Part shown: positions 35,726-44,539 of the stretch, in pieces
Numbering within the stretch: position 1 is the first letter of the stretch
Layout: the number at the start of each line of letters is the position of its first letter
The notes under the pieces: model-generated
What the model was told of the DNA's origin: nothing
The model's input: the letters and a program-made list of their open reading frames with translations, nothing else
The model's database searches: none
Assembly: GCA_028097405.1 (NCBI GenBank)
Contig: JAOHEK010000023.1
Coordinates: 1-45,671 of the forward strand
Origin: Paracoccaceae bacterium
GTDB taxonomy: Bacteria; Pseudomonadota; Alphaproteobacteria; Rhodobacterales; Rhodobacteraceae
Length of the DNA stretch: 45,671 bases
Direction: 5' to 3'
Made by a program: the position numbers and the translations under genes

Positions 35726-37270
35726 ATGAGAAATACAGTTTCAACAAAAAGCTTGGCCTTAGCGTTGGCAGGAGTTTTAGCTGCGCCTGCACATGCTGCG
35801 GGCGGCGGTGAACTTGTCATTGTGGGCAATCAAGAGCCGCAATCCATGCAGGCTCAGGTCGCGCACAAGGAAGTTAACGGCATCGGCCTGCGCAATGTAA
35901 TTGAACAGCTCACACGACTTGACCCGGAAACCAACGAAGTTCTTCCCATGCTCGCGGTCAGCTGGGAACAGATTGAACCCACCGTCTGGCATTTCGATCT
36001 GCGTGATGGCGTAAAGTTCCACGATGGTACGGATTTGGATGCAGAGGCCGCTGCGGTCAGCATCAATTGGCTGTGGAGCCCTGAAAACAGCTACCCCGTG
36101 CGCGACATGATGGGACCGCAGATCACGGCGGAAGTTGTGGATGAGGATACGGTCGCTGTGATCACAGATGGCATTGACCCGCTATTGCCGCGCCGGATGT
36201 ATCTGGGTGGGATCACCTCGGCCCGTCAAATCCTTGAAGAGCCGGAAGATCACAGCGTGAATCCAATCGGCACCGGGCCATATGTGTTCGATGAATGGAA
36301 GCAAGGTCAGTATTGGACCTCTACGGCAAATCCCGATTGGTGGGGCAATAGCGCTGACGACACTTATGGCGAGATTTTCTACGACAGTGTCAGAGTCGTA
36401 TGGCGCCCAGAGGCGCTGGTGCGCTCTGCAATGGTTGAAAGCGGCGAGGCGCAGGTTGCAATGTTCCTGACCCGCGAAGAATGCGACCGTTTTGGCGCGG
36501 CCTCTGGTATCGACTGCATGGTCAAAGGTTCTGACACATTCCTACAGTTCCGGCTGGACTATCAAGGCGCCCACCCGCTTTTGCAGGACCAGAAATTCCG
36601 TAAGGCGATCTTTACGGGGATTAACTGGGAAGGCATCCGCCAGAACCTGATGTCGCTCAGCGAACCGCTGGCGGGTCAAATGTTGCCATCCGTCGCAACC
36701 GGTTTTGCTGATGGGATCGAGCAATATGCTTATGATCCACAAGGTGCGCGCGCGCTTGTTGATGAGCTTAAGGCTGCGGGTAACGAAATTCCCACGCTTG
36801 AGGTAACAACCCGTCTTGGTTCGACGCCGCGCAATGGTGAGATGATCGAAGCCATCGGCGCGATGCTTGGTGCAGTGGGCATTCCGACACGCATTGCCGT
36901 AGAAGAGCCAGGGATTTTCAATCCACGCGCTGTTGCCAAACCAACGCCGGATCGGTCCTACGCTTGGCTGCACGTTCAAGCCAATCCACTGATGGACTAC
37001 GCCTTGACCTTCGGCGCGCACTACACCTGCGCTGGCAACGTGTCCGTGTTCTGTGACCCCGACTTTGAAGCGCGCGCAAATGCTGCGGCTGAACTGACGG
37101 GTGATGCACGGCATGAGGCGCTGGAGGCGCTTGTTGTCGAAGGGCATGAGCGTCACATCGTGGCACCCGTCGGCCTTTTGCAGCGCGCCTATGGTGTGGT
37201 TGAGGGTTTTGAGTGGGACTTTGGTGTTGATCACCGGATCGTCGCCGTGAACATGCGCGAAACCAAGTAA
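35726..37270 (+). CDS. ABC transporter solute-binding protein family 5 (peptide/opine/nickel type)
   Basis: This 514-residue periplasmic protein has a signal peptide (MRNTVSTKS...AAPAHAAG, cleavage near residue 24) and the SBP_bac_5 pattern: EQLTRLDPETNEVLPMLA near 65, WHFDLRDGVKFHDGT near 95, NPIGTGPYVFDEWK near 180 and FRKAIFTGINWEGIRQ near 290. ATG 35726 follows GGGAGGAT; an upstream in-frame ATG lies in the leader and is rejected. Family members bind peptides, opines, oligosaccharides or conjugates. The LacI-type operator ties it to the cyclitol genes, so an amino- or glycosyl-substituted cyclitol is a possible ligand. Confidence 0.92.
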   Translation: MRNTVSTKSLALALAGVLAAPAHAAGGGELVIVGNQEPQSMQAQVAHKEVNGIGLRNVIEQLTRLDPETNEVLPMLAVSWEQIEPTVWHFDLRDGVKFHDGTDLDAEAAAVSINWLWSPENSYPVRDMMGPQITAEVVDEDTVAVITDGIDPLLPRRMYLGGITSARQILEEPEDHSVNPIGTGPYVFDEWKQGQYWTSTANPDWWGNSADDTYGEIFYDSVRVVWRPEALVRSAMVESGEAQVAMFLTREECDRFGAASGIDCMVKGSDTFLQFRLDYQGAHPLLQDQKFRKAIFTGINWEGIRQNLMSLSEPLAGQMLPSVATGFADGIEQYAYDPQGARALVDELKAAGNEIPTLEVTTRLGSTPRNGEMIEAIGAMLGAVGIPTRIAVEEPGIFNPRAVAKPTPDRSYAWLHVQANPLMDYALTFGAHYTCAGNVSVFCDPDFEARANAAAELTGDARHEALEALVVEGHERHIVAPVGLLQRAYGVVEGFEWDFGVDHRIVAVNMRETK

Positions 37271-37283
37271 GTCAGACACAATC

Positions 37284-37311
37284 GGTGCGCGCCTGTTTGC
37301 GGGCGCGCACC
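37284..37311. other. Hairpin between the binding-protein and permease genes
   Basis: GGTGCGCGCC pairs with GGCGCGCACC over an 8-base loop just after the binding-protein stop. There is no T tract. It matches the arrangement at 30762-30794 and likely protects the upstream message. Confidence 0.65.
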
Positions 37312-37372
37312 ATCCGCTGAGGCAAGGGCCACATGGCCGATACGACCACAGGCCCCTGAACGACAGGCTGAC

Positions 37373-38347
37373 ATGAAGATCAACAACGCCTTTTTCGCTT
37401 TCATTCTAAAAAGACTGCTCAACTCGGTGATCCTGCTGGTGATTGTTATGTCACTGGTCTTTTTCGCAAATCGGCAGATCGGTGATCCGGCCCGGATGGT
37501 TCTTGGCAATGGCGCCAGCGAAGAGGCTGTGCTGAATCTGCGCACGCAGATGGGTCTTGAGGACCCGATGTCGCAACAATACGGTCGCTTTTTGTACGGC
37601 TTGGCGACTGGCGATCTGGGCAAGACGTTCCGCTTTGGCCTGAGCGACTCCGTTCGTGCTGGCAATGATGCGAACGCATTGAGTACGCTACCCATTGCGA
37701 TGGACAGGTTGCCGGCCACGTTGATACTGGCGGGGGCTACCATCATATTCTCGGTTCTCGTTGCATTGCCGCTCGGGCTCTATGCAGCGGCGCGGCCGCG
37801 ATCGCCGCCTGATCGCGCCATCGGGGTATTGTCTTTGGCAGGGGTATCAATCGTCGAATACTGGTTCGCTTTGGTGCTTGTGCTTGTGTTCGCGGTTCAG
37901 TTCGCTTGGTTTCCGACCTCTGGATACGGCACTGTTGCGCATGTCGTGTTGCCTGCACTGGCGCTGTCGTTACGCCCAATTGGGCGGATCACGCAGATCG
38001 CACGCAGCTCGCTTCTTGATGAGATGGCGAAACCCTACATCACAGCGGCCAAAGGGCGCGGTATTCCGATGCGTCGGGTCGCCGCCGTTCATGCGTTGAA
38101 AAATGCGGCTATTCCGATTGTCACAACGATTGGTGATGAGACCATAAACGTAGTCACCGGCGTGATCATAATCGAGACGATCTTCGGATGGCCCGGTATC
38201 GGAGCTTTGACCGTAGACGCCCTTTCGATCCGCGACATCCCACTTGTGGAGGCCACGGTGTTCTTGTTGGTGCTGATGGTGTTGACGATCAATCTATTGG
38301 TGGACGTCGCCTACGCGTTCCTAAACCCTCGTTTGCGGATCGGCTAA
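37373..38347 (+). CDS. Peptide/opine ABC transporter permease (DppB-like)
   Basis: This 324-residue membrane protein has an N-terminal hydrophobic segment (LLNSVILLVIVMSLVFFANR), an extracytoplasmic loop with GDPARMVLGNGASEEAV, and about five further membrane segments. The EAA coupling loop is YITAAKGRGIPMRRVAAVHA near residues 220-240, and the GVIIIETIFGWPGIG signature follows. The loop of about 100 residues is as expected for DppB. It is followed four bases later by the second permease. Confidence 0.92.
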   Translation: MKINNAFFAFILKRLLNSVILLVIVMSLVFFANRQIGDPARMVLGNGASEEAVLNLRTQMGLEDPMSQQYGRFLYGLATGDLGKTFRFGLSDSVRAGNDANALSTLPIAMDRLPATLILAGATIIFSVLVALPLGLYAAARPRSPPDRAIGVLSLAGVSIVEYWFALVLVLVFAVQFAWFPTSGYGTVAHVVLPALALSLRPIGRITQIARSSLLDEMAKPYITAAKGRGIPMRRVAAVHALKNAAIPIVTTIGDETINVVTGVIIIETIFGWPGIGALTVDALSIRDIPLVEATVFLLVLMVLTINLLVDVAYAFLNPRLRIG

Positions 38348-38351
38348 CGCC

Positions 38352-39281
38352 ATGATTGACGAAACTGCCTCAACCACAGACGACACACAACGCGACGCGA
38401 GCATCGGCTATCGCGACATCATACGTGCGCTCGTCAGAGATCCCTTGGTCCTAGTATCGGTGATTTTCCTGACCCTCCTGATCCTAAGCGCGATCTTTGC
38501 GGAAATTGTCGCGCCTATGGACCCGCTGATCCCGAACATCTTTGCAAGCCGCCTGCCGCCACTCTCTTATGCGACGGGTCTGGATGGCACTGAACAGTTG
38601 CATCTCTTAGGTACAGACGCGCTGGGGCGGGATATGCTGTCGCGGCTGATTTTCGGCGCACGAGCGTCGCTGTTCGTGGCGTTGGTGTCGGTGTTTGTCT
38701 CTGGTGTTTTGGGCACCTGTTTGGGGGTGATCGCGGGCTATTACGGTGGTTGGGTCGAGACGGTCGTAATGCGTGCAGTCGATGCGTTCATGGCGGTGCC
38801 GTCCCTGTTGATCGCCCTGTTTGTCCTGTTCATCATTGGTGGTGGTCTGGTCAATATGATCCTTATCTTCGCTCTGGTCCGCTGGGTCGTCTATGCACGG
38901 CTGGCGCGCGGCATCACGCTGTCTCTGCGAGAGACACAGTTTGTCGAAGCCGCACGGGCCATCGGCGCCAGCAACGCACGGATTATGCTGCGTCACATCC
39001 TGCCCAACATGATTTCACCGCTACTTGTATTGGCGACGCTTGAGATTGCCTTGCTGGTTCTCGCCGAGGCGGGCCTGAGCTTTCTTGGCTTTGGTCTTGT
39101 GCCGCCAGAGCCGTCTTGGGGCCTGATGATCTCGCGCGGGCGCGAGTACATGCGCGAGGCATGGTGGATGATCACATTGCCGGGTCTGGCGATTTTTCTG
39201 ACCACCCTTAGCCTGAACCTGATTGCCAATTGGTTCAGAGCGGTGATGGATCCTGTGCAAAGATGGCGGTGGTTGATGTGA
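38352..39281 (+). CDS. Peptide/opine ABC transporter permease (DppC-like)
   Basis: This 309-residue membrane protein has six membrane segments. It carries the DppC landmarks LGTDALGRDMLSRLIFGAR near 83-101, the coupling loop FVEAARAIGASNARIMLRHI near 198-217 and AEAGLSFLGFGLVPPEPSWG near 235-255. The start at 38352 is four bases after the DppB stop. It pairs with the DppB-like permease to form the channel. Its 3' end is close to or overlaps the next ATPase gene. Confidence 0.92.
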   Translation: MIDETASTTDDTQRDASIGYRDIIRALVRDPLVLVSVIFLTLLILSAIFAEIVAPMDPLIPNIFASRLPPLSYATGLDGTEQLHLLGTDALGRDMLSRLIFGARASLFVALVSVFVSGVLGTCLGVIAGYYGGWVETVVMRAVDAFMAVPSLLIALFVLFIIGGGLVNMILIFALVRWVVYARLARGITLSLRETQFVEAARAIGASNARIMLRHILPNMISPLLVLATLEIALLVLAEAGLSFLGFGLVPPEPSWGLMISRGREYMREAWWMITLPGLAIFLTTLSLNLIANWFRAVMDPVQRWRWLM

Positions 39282-39289
39282 AGGCGGAT

Positions 39290-40279
39290 ATGCAAAGCGA
39301 TCAACCCGTTCTCGATGTCCGGGACCTCAAAGTGACGTTCCAGACGCCGCGCGGCCATGTCCATGCGGTCAACGGCGTGAGCTTTCATGTCGAAAAAGGT
39401 GAAGCATTGGGCATTCTTGGCGAATCTGGCTCTGGCAAAAGCGTCAGTGTTGGGGCCATCATGGGTCTATTGGAAAGCCCACCTGCGCGTATCGAAGGGC
39501 AGGTCAACTACCGCGACACCGAACTGATAAGTGCGCCCGCTTCGGTCACCCGCAGCATTCATGGTGATCGGATTGCAATGATCTATCAGGACGCAATCAC
39601 CTCGCTCAATCCCAGTCTCACCATTGGCAACCAGATTGGCGAATTGTTCAAAGTCCATAGACCCAACATGGGGCGACGTGAGATCCAAGCTAAGTCAATT
39701 GAATTGCTGGAGGCCGTCGGCATTCAACCAGCTCGGGAACGGGTGAATAGTTACCCGCATGAGTTTTCCGGTGGCATGAACCAGCGCATTATGATCGCGC
39801 TCGGGATCGCGCTTAGCCCCGAAATTCTAATCGCGGACGAACCGACAACCGCTTTGGACGTGACGGTTCAGGCGCAAATCATGCGCCTGCTCGGTGATCT
39901 GCGTGGCCAAATCGACATGGCTCTGATCTTGATCACCCATGATATCGGGCTGGTCGCAGAAAACACGGATCGGTTGATGGTGATGTATGGCGGCGGGCCA
40001 GTCGAAACTGGCCCCACAGATGCAATCATCGAACGTCCGGCGCATCCCTATACCATTGGGCTGCTGAATTCGATTCCGCACGACGATATGAAGGGGAAAA
40101 AGCTGATCGCGATCTCTGGGTCACCGCCAAAGCTGAACGAGATGCCGAAGGGGTGCGTTTTCGCGCCGCGCTGCGCAATGGCGAAAGACATGTGCCGTAA
40201 AGAAATACCTGTGATGACACGCATTGCCCCTGATCACAGCAGTGCCTGTCACTTTGCCCAAGAGGTTGTCGATGGTTGA
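39290..40279 (+). CDS. Peptide/opine ABC transporter ATP-binding protein (DppD-like)
   Basis: This ATPase of about 329 residues has Walker A GESGSGKS, signature FSGGMNQR and Walker [14 protein letters not shown]. The C-terminal oligopeptide-transporter extension has Cys residues in [15 protein letters not shown] that are typical of iron-sulfur-like motifs in DppD and DppF. ATG 39290 follows AAGGCGGAT; ATG 39263, overlapping the permease gene, would add nine residues. It forms a heterodimer with the next ATPase, whose start overlaps its end. Confidence 0.92.
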   Translation: MQSDQPVLDVRDLKVTFQTPRGHVHAVNGVSFHVEKGEALGILGESGSGKSVSVGAIMGLLESPPARIEGQVNYRDTELISAPASVTRSIHGDRIAMIYQDAITSLNPSLTIGNQIGELFKVHRPNMGRREIQAKSIELLEAVGIQPARERVNSYPHEFSGGMNQRIMIALGIALSPEILIADEPTTALDVTVQAQIMRLLGDLRGQIDMALILITHDIGLVAENTDRLMVMYGGGPVETGPTDAIIERPAHPYTIGLLNSIPHDDMKGKKLIAISGSPPKLNEMPKGCVFAPRCAMAKDMCRKEIPVMTRIAPDHSSACHFAQEVVDG

Positions 40280-41249
40280 TGCAAAACCACTTTTGAAGAT
40301 CGAAAACCTCGTCAAACACTATCCAGCCCCCGGCCACGGGTTGGACAAATCCCGTGTTGTGCGGGCCGTAGACGAAGTTAGTTTCACGTTGCACCGAGGT
40401 GAAACCCTGGGGATCGTGGGCGAATCTGGCTGCGGAAAATCAACACTCGCCCGCACGCTGCTGCGCCTTGTGGAGCCGACTAGCGGCAAGGTGCTGTTCA
40501 ATGGCGAGGATCTGGTTGGCTTGTCGTCAAAAGAGATGCGCGCACGACGGTGCCAGCTTCAAATGATCTTCCAAGATCCCTTCGCTTCTCTTAACCCGCG
40601 CATGACCGTTGGGCAGATTCTTAGTGAACCGTGGGTCATCTTTCCTGACATCCTTCCGCGCGCCGAGTGGAAAGAGAGGATTTGGTATTTGCTGACTCGT
40701 GTGGGTCTCAGCGCAGATGATGCCAGTCGCTATCCACATCAGTTCTCCGGCGGTCAACGCCAGCGCATTGGCATCGCCCGTGCCCTGTCGGTCAATCCAG
40801 AGGTCATCGTCTGTGACGAACCGTTTTCGGCACTGGACGTGTCTATTCAGGCGCAAGTAATCAATCTGCTGGAAGACATTCAGCAGCAGTTCGGCTTGTC
40901 TTACGTCATCATTGCCCACGATCTTTCGGTCATCCGCCACTGCTCGGATCGGGTGGCGGTGATGTATCTGGGCAATATCGTCGAGATCGGTACTTGGGAG
41001 CAGATTTACGGCAATCCGCTGCATCCGTATACGCAAGCGCTGTTGTCCGCGATGCCGGAAGTTCGAACCAAGGATCGCAAGGAGCGGATAATTCTAGAAG
41101 GGGAAGTGCCCAGCCCGTTAAACCCGCCATCCGGCTGCCGTTTTCGAACGCGCTGTCACAGAGCGCAGCCCGATTGCGCACAAAACAAACCAGAGCTTCG
41201 GGTGCGCGCCCAAAGCCACCAATGCGCTTGCATCCACATCCACGACTGA
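40272..41249 (+). CDS. Peptide/opine ABC transporter ATP-binding protein (DppF-like)
   Basis: This 325-residue ATPase has Walker [10 protein letters not shown], signature FSGGQRQR, Walker [13 protein letters not shown] and a C-terminal extension with [18 protein letters not shown] 40272 overlaps the end of the DppD-like gene by eight bases and has AGAGG upstream. It completes a five-gene transporter operon (35726-41249). The island ends just after it; an IS30 remnant starts 55 bases on. Confidence 0.93.
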   Translation: MVDAKPLLKIENLVKHYPAPGHGLDKSRVVRAVDEVSFTLHRGETLGIVGESGCGKSTLARTLLRLVEPTSGKVLFNGEDLVGLSSKEMRARRCQLQMIFQDPFASLNPRMTVGQILSEPWVIFPDILPRAEWKERIWYLLTRVGLSADDASRYPHQFSGGQRQRIGIARALSVNPEVIVCDEPFSALDVSIQAQVINLLEDIQQQFGLSYVIIAHDLSVIRHCSDRVAVMYLGNIVEIGTWEQIYGNPLHPYTQALLSAMPEVRTKDRKERIILEGEVPSPLNPPSGCRFRTRCHRAQPDCAQNKPELRVRAQSHQCACIHIHD

Positions 41250-41304
41250 CCAGGCTGTGTGCGATACGTGAACCGCGACTCTTGTTGGGCTCAGGGTAGG
41301 GGTG

Positions 41305-41930
41305 TCATCGCAATTCCTCCATCATCTTTTCGCGGAAGACCTCGGCAGGCGTCTTCCATCCCAAGCATTTTCGCGGTGTGTTGTTGAGGCGGTCACTGAT
41401 CTCTTTAATGTCCTTATCCGTCATTGATCTGATGTCGCGTTTGCGGGGCAGCCAGCGTCGAGCGCGTCGATTGGTGTTCTCGACGGTGCCCTTTTGCCAA
41501 GGCGAGGATGGGTCACAGAACCAGGTCTGTGTGCCAATCTCAGCCTGAAGGTGCGGCCAGTCCATGAACTCTGATCCACGGTCAAAGGTGATTGATCGAC
41601 GTGCTTGATGAGGCAGGTCTTTGATCGCTTTGATAATCTTTCCCATAACGGGCTTTGTGCGTCTGCTTGGATTCTTTAGGATCACTGTAAACCTGCTGAC
41701 GCGTTCGACCAGCGACGTGACGTTGGTTTGGCCAAGCTTCTGTTTGAACAGCATCAAATCACCCTCCCAGTGGCCAAACTGGCGACGATGAGCGACATCG
41801 TCAGGGCGGAACAGGATACTGACATCGCGATGGAATTTGGGTTCGCGACGCTTGCGCGTGCGGCGGGGCCTACGTGCGACGCGGTGCGTCGGCAGGTACC
41901 ACCACAGGTCATCACGCATGCCGTCTTTAG
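41305..41930 (-). pseudogene. IS30-family transposase, 5' part removed by an IS6-type element
   Basis: The C-terminal catalytic core is clear: HWEGDLMLFK (first Asp), ITFDRGSEFMDW (second Asp), WQKGTVENTNRRARRWLP (Glu) and LNNTPRKCLGWKTPAEVF, the standard IS30 ending. The N-terminal helix-turn-helix region is missing because the frame runs into the IS6-type end at 41933. The first 26 residues of the open frame (up to 42006) belong to IS6 DNA. It is inactive. Confidence 0.88.
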
Positions 41931-41932
41931 AA

Positions 41933-42763
41933 GGTAGTGTCGCAAACTTTGGTGTGACGTAAGAAGGGGGCTTCAGCTGAACGCAATTATCCTGCCAGCT
42001 CTGCAAACTGCGTGAAGCCGGACCGCTCTGATCGGTCGAATTGCCCTTTGCGGATCATGTGCGCGACCTCGATGCCCGACAACGTCGCTGCCGCTGAATT
42101 GAACGATTTAAAAGTCTGCATGGGGCGTGTGATCTTCTTTATGAAACGGTGGTCCTGTTCTATGATGTTGTTGAGATATTTCACCTGCAGAATGTCGATC
42201 AACCAACACCAGCTCTTTATCACCAGCAGGCAATTCATGTTGAACAGCCCGGCAGCGTTGGAACCACTTTTGTCGATGATAACCTTGTCTGGCCAACCGT
42301 TTCTGGCAATCGTTTTGGCAAAGAAGGTGGTCGCCGCCGCCTCATCACGGCGTTCAGACAGCATGAAATCAAGGGTTTGACCTTGCTTGTCGATCGCACG
42401 GTAGAGATACGTCCACTTGCCTTTGACCTTAATATAGGTTTCATCCATCCGCCAAGATCGGCTTGTTGGTCTCTTCCGACGATGAGCCTCATCAGCGATG
42501 GCACCTGCGTATTTTGCAACCCAACGGTTCAGCGTTGCGTGATCTACATCCATGCCACGCTCGACCATGATCTCTTCGAGATCGCGGTACGAAACCGCAA
42601 ACCGCACGTAGAAATAGACCGCGTACAAGATCACAGATTTCGGATAATGTGCGCCTTTGAAGCTGATCAACGTCTCAATCTTCATATCGATTTGCAAGGA
42701 TGTGCGTTTGGATCAGATCGAAACCAAGGGCAACGGCAATCGAAAAGTTTGCGAAACTACCCT
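41933..42763 (-). mobile_element. IS6-family insertion sequence
   Basis: About 831 bases are bounded by GGTAGTGTCGCAAACTTT at 41933-41950 and its inverted partner ending at 42763 (reverse complement GGTAGTTTCGCAAACTTT). The size and single transposase fit IS6. It interrupts the IS30 gene on its left. No matching 8-base target duplication was found. Another similar end lies at 42776-42796. Confidence 0.75.
41987..42685 (-). CDS. IS6-family transposase
   Basis: This 232-residue DDE transposase appears complete. The catalytic residues are the Asp in WRMDETYIKVKGKW, the Asp in KVIIDKSGSNAAG and the Glu in NNIIEQDHRFIKK. FKGAHYPKSVIL at the start and SYRDLEEIMVERG are typical of IS6/IS26 relatives in alphaproteobacteria. 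The start at 42685 (MKIETLIS) is chosen over an upstream TTG. The element may be mobile. Confidence 0.92.
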   Translation of the reverse strand: MKIETLISFKGAHYPKSVILYAVYFYVRFAVSYRDLEEIMVERGMDVDHATLNRWVAKYAGAIADEAHRRKRPTSRSWRMDETYIKVKGKWTYLYRAIDKQGQTLDFMLSERRDEAAATTFFAKTIARNGWPDKVIIDKSGSNAAGLFNMNCLLVIKSWCWLIDILQVKYLNNIIEQDHRFIKKITRPMQTFKSFNSAAATLSGIEVAHMIRKGQFDRSERSGFTQFAELAG

Positions 42764-43488
42764 AAAAAGCAACTACCATCAAAAGTTTGCGACACCGCTC
42801 TTGCTGGTATGTAGGCTGCTTTTTTCCTGTTCACGATATACTCAGCACCAAGCGTCCCTAAACCCAGCTTGAGGGCGGTTGCACTTAAATGCGGCAGCCC
42901 AATTCCGTGCGCGTGGGTAAACTCCGGACCCCAATCAGCAAACACGTAGTGTTCAGCAATATCCATTGAAGGATTTTCCCAAGACGCTACGAGGATCAGT
43001 TCATCATCCAACAGAGACTCAGCAACCAATCCTGGTCGCAGTTGCGGTGTGTACATCAGGCCGGTTTGTATAACCCCTTCGATCAGGAACCGCGTCAACC
43101 GGTCCGACATGCCTGTCTCTGCGCGCAAACTAAGGTCCGGCACCTTATCCTGAAGCGCGTCAATCCACCGGAAACCCAGTCTTGGCCAAAGTGAATACTC
43201 CGCGCCGATAACCAGCGACCGGGTATAGCCTTCCGGGATAGATATTTGCTGCTGAGATTCCTCCCAGATCTTGATGAGGCTCTAGGCGTAACGTTCGAAC
43301 TGTACCCCTTGAGTCGTGAGAATAGCTCCCGCTTTTGAGCGTATAAACAACGGGTGGCCTATCACGTCTTCTAATCGCTGCACGCGCAGGCTGACCGCAG
43401 CTTGTGTGACGAAAAGACGATTAGCGGCACCGCCGAAAGATCCTGTAGCCGCAACCTCAAGGAACGTTTTGATTAAAGTTATATCCAT
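42757..43488 (-). pseudogene. LysR-family regulator, broken by an in-frame stop and a truncated C-terminus
   Basis: From ATG 43488 the frame gives a LysR helix-turn-helix (LIKTFLEVAATGSFGGAANR, then AAVSLRVQRLE). It meets TAG at 43282-43284 (GVQFERYA-stop-SLIKIWEESQ) and continues in the same frame through the sensor domain (YTRSLVIGAEYSLWPRLGF, LRPGLVAESLLDDELILVAS). One CAG-to-TAG change would explain the stop. The C-terminus ends in IS6-like end sequence from 42796, so the last part is missing too. It is a decayed regulator and its target is unknown. Confidence 0.85.
42776..42796. repeat. Extra IS6-type end sequence
   Basis: The reverse complement reads GGTGTCGCAAACTTTTGATG, similar to both ends of the neighbouring IS6 element. 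It is 13 bases outside the element's right end and forms the new C-terminus of the LysR frame. It is probably left from an earlier insertion or a tandem copy. Confidence 0.6.
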
Positions 43489-43822
43489 ATACAATAGGCA
43501 CAAAAAAAAGCGGGTCCGACAACGGGATTTTATCTTCAAGGCAGACCTTGGCCTGTTTTTGGCTTGATAAGCTGCTCTCTTTGACAGCGCTTTCCCGTTT
43601 GGAAATCGACAGACTGCAGAGACGGGTGCGAAAATCTCTTCTTCTTACTTCAGATTCTACAGTACGCGATCCATAAAAATAAATCATACGAAATATAAAT
43701 ATTATAAATTTGCTTAATCGATTATCCATGGCTATCTCTTGATCTCAGAAGGCCAGCGCTCAATAGGGATCGCCCTCGCAGTATCTAAGATAAGACGTAA
43801 CCAGCTGATAAGGAGCTGAAAA
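43489..43822. other. Gene-free AT-rich stretch
   Basis: No supported gene was found. Around 43670-43710 the sequence is very rich in A and T (many TAAATAT-like words) and could hold promoters for the LysR pseudogene and the His-rich protein gene. A ribosome binding site AAGGAG precedes 43823. Confidence 0.4.
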
Positions 43823-44122
43823 ATGAAACGTAAATTTGGTATTACAACTATCGCACTGATCGTCGCACTTTCTTCTGCCTCAGCTGTCGCCCTGACCAAC
43901 CGTGCACAGGCAGCTGACACTCACGGTGTCATTGTCCTAAGCACTAACAACGGCTTTTTTCAATACGGCCACTATTACGCACCCAGATATTACTCCGACG
44001 ACTACGGCTATCGCAACCAACGTGGCTACCGTGGCCACCACGGGCACCGCAGCCACCGGGGACATCGTAGCCATCGCGGGCACCAAGGCCACCGCAGCCA
44101 TCGTGGGCACCACGGAAACTAA
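43823..44122 (+). CDS. Small secreted His/Gly/Arg-rich repeat protein
   Basis: This 99-residue protein starts at ATG 43823 after AAGGAGCTGAAAA and has a clear signal peptide ending AQA (cleavage after residue 30). The mature part has a Tyr-rich segment (GHYYAPRYYSDDYGYR) followed by tandem RGH-xGH-RSH units to the end, with about twelve His in the last 35 residues. Such tails bind metal ions (Zn, Ni, Cu), but no family was recognised and no metal-related gene adjoins it. A strong terminator follows, so it is a single-gene unit. The function is unknown. Confidence 0.75.
   Translation: MKRKFGITTIALIVALSSASAVALTNRAQAADTHGVIVLSTNNGFFQYGHYYAPRYYSDDYGYRNQRGYRGHHGHRSHRGHRSHRGHQGHRSHRGHHGN
44022..44115 (+). 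repeat. Short tandem repeat coding for the His-rich tail
   Basis: Degenerate units of 9 or 18 bases built on GGNCAYCGNAGCCAYCG are repeated across the 3' end of the gene. Copy number could change by slippage. Confidence 0.65.
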
Positions 44123-44154
44123 GTGGTTTTACATTCCCGCGATCAATGACTTCC

Positions 44155-44195
44155 AAAAGCCGCCGTTAGGTATGAGGACATCGACGGCGGCTTTT
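44155..44195. terminator. Rho-independent terminator after the His-rich protein gene
   Basis: A 12-bp perfect stem AAAAGCCGCCGT / ACGGCGGCTTTT encloses a 17-base loop. It lies 32 bases after the stop and is symmetrical enough to work in both directions. Confidence 0.85.
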
Positions 44196-44539
44196 CCGCA
44201 AACTGTGAATTCGCTGAGAGTGATCTAGCTAGCGGGTCGTCGGGTAGAGTAAAGTCGGACGCTGCCGAGTTGCTTGGATACTATCTAATCACTCCCTTCG
44301 AGCTGCGACAGCCTGAGATTGTTTTTTCGAAATGGCTTTTAAAACGACTTCTATTTGAGCTCATCAAGCTACAAAAGTCATCGTTTCGCAATTTCCTAGA
44401 GCAGGCGTTGGAATGCAAGCAGCATAGAGACACTGTGTCCGCGTTGTCCCGCGTCTTTTGAGTTCGTCCACAACGCAGCAAACGGCGAAAATTCCTAGAC
44501 CAGCTTTGGTGGAGCGCGCGGCGAAGGTGCCTGAAGAGC
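44196..44539. other. Gene-free stretch between the terminator and the BLUF gene
   Basis: No supported gene was found. A 63-codon frame at 44270-44461 has no good ribosome binding site or recognised family and is not called. Confidence 0.4.

Noticed and set aside
43457..43729. A 90-codon minus-strand frame upstream of the LysR pseudogene
   Set aside because: It overlaps the LysR N-terminus in another frame and lies in AT-rich DNA with no features.
44022..44115. Tandem repeats considered as a CRISPR array
   Set aside because: Units are too short, have no spacers, and code for the His-rich tail in frame.
44270..44461. A 63-codon plus-strand frame between the His-rich and BLUF genes
   Set aside because: There is no good ribosome binding site, no recognised motif, and the composition does not look coding.
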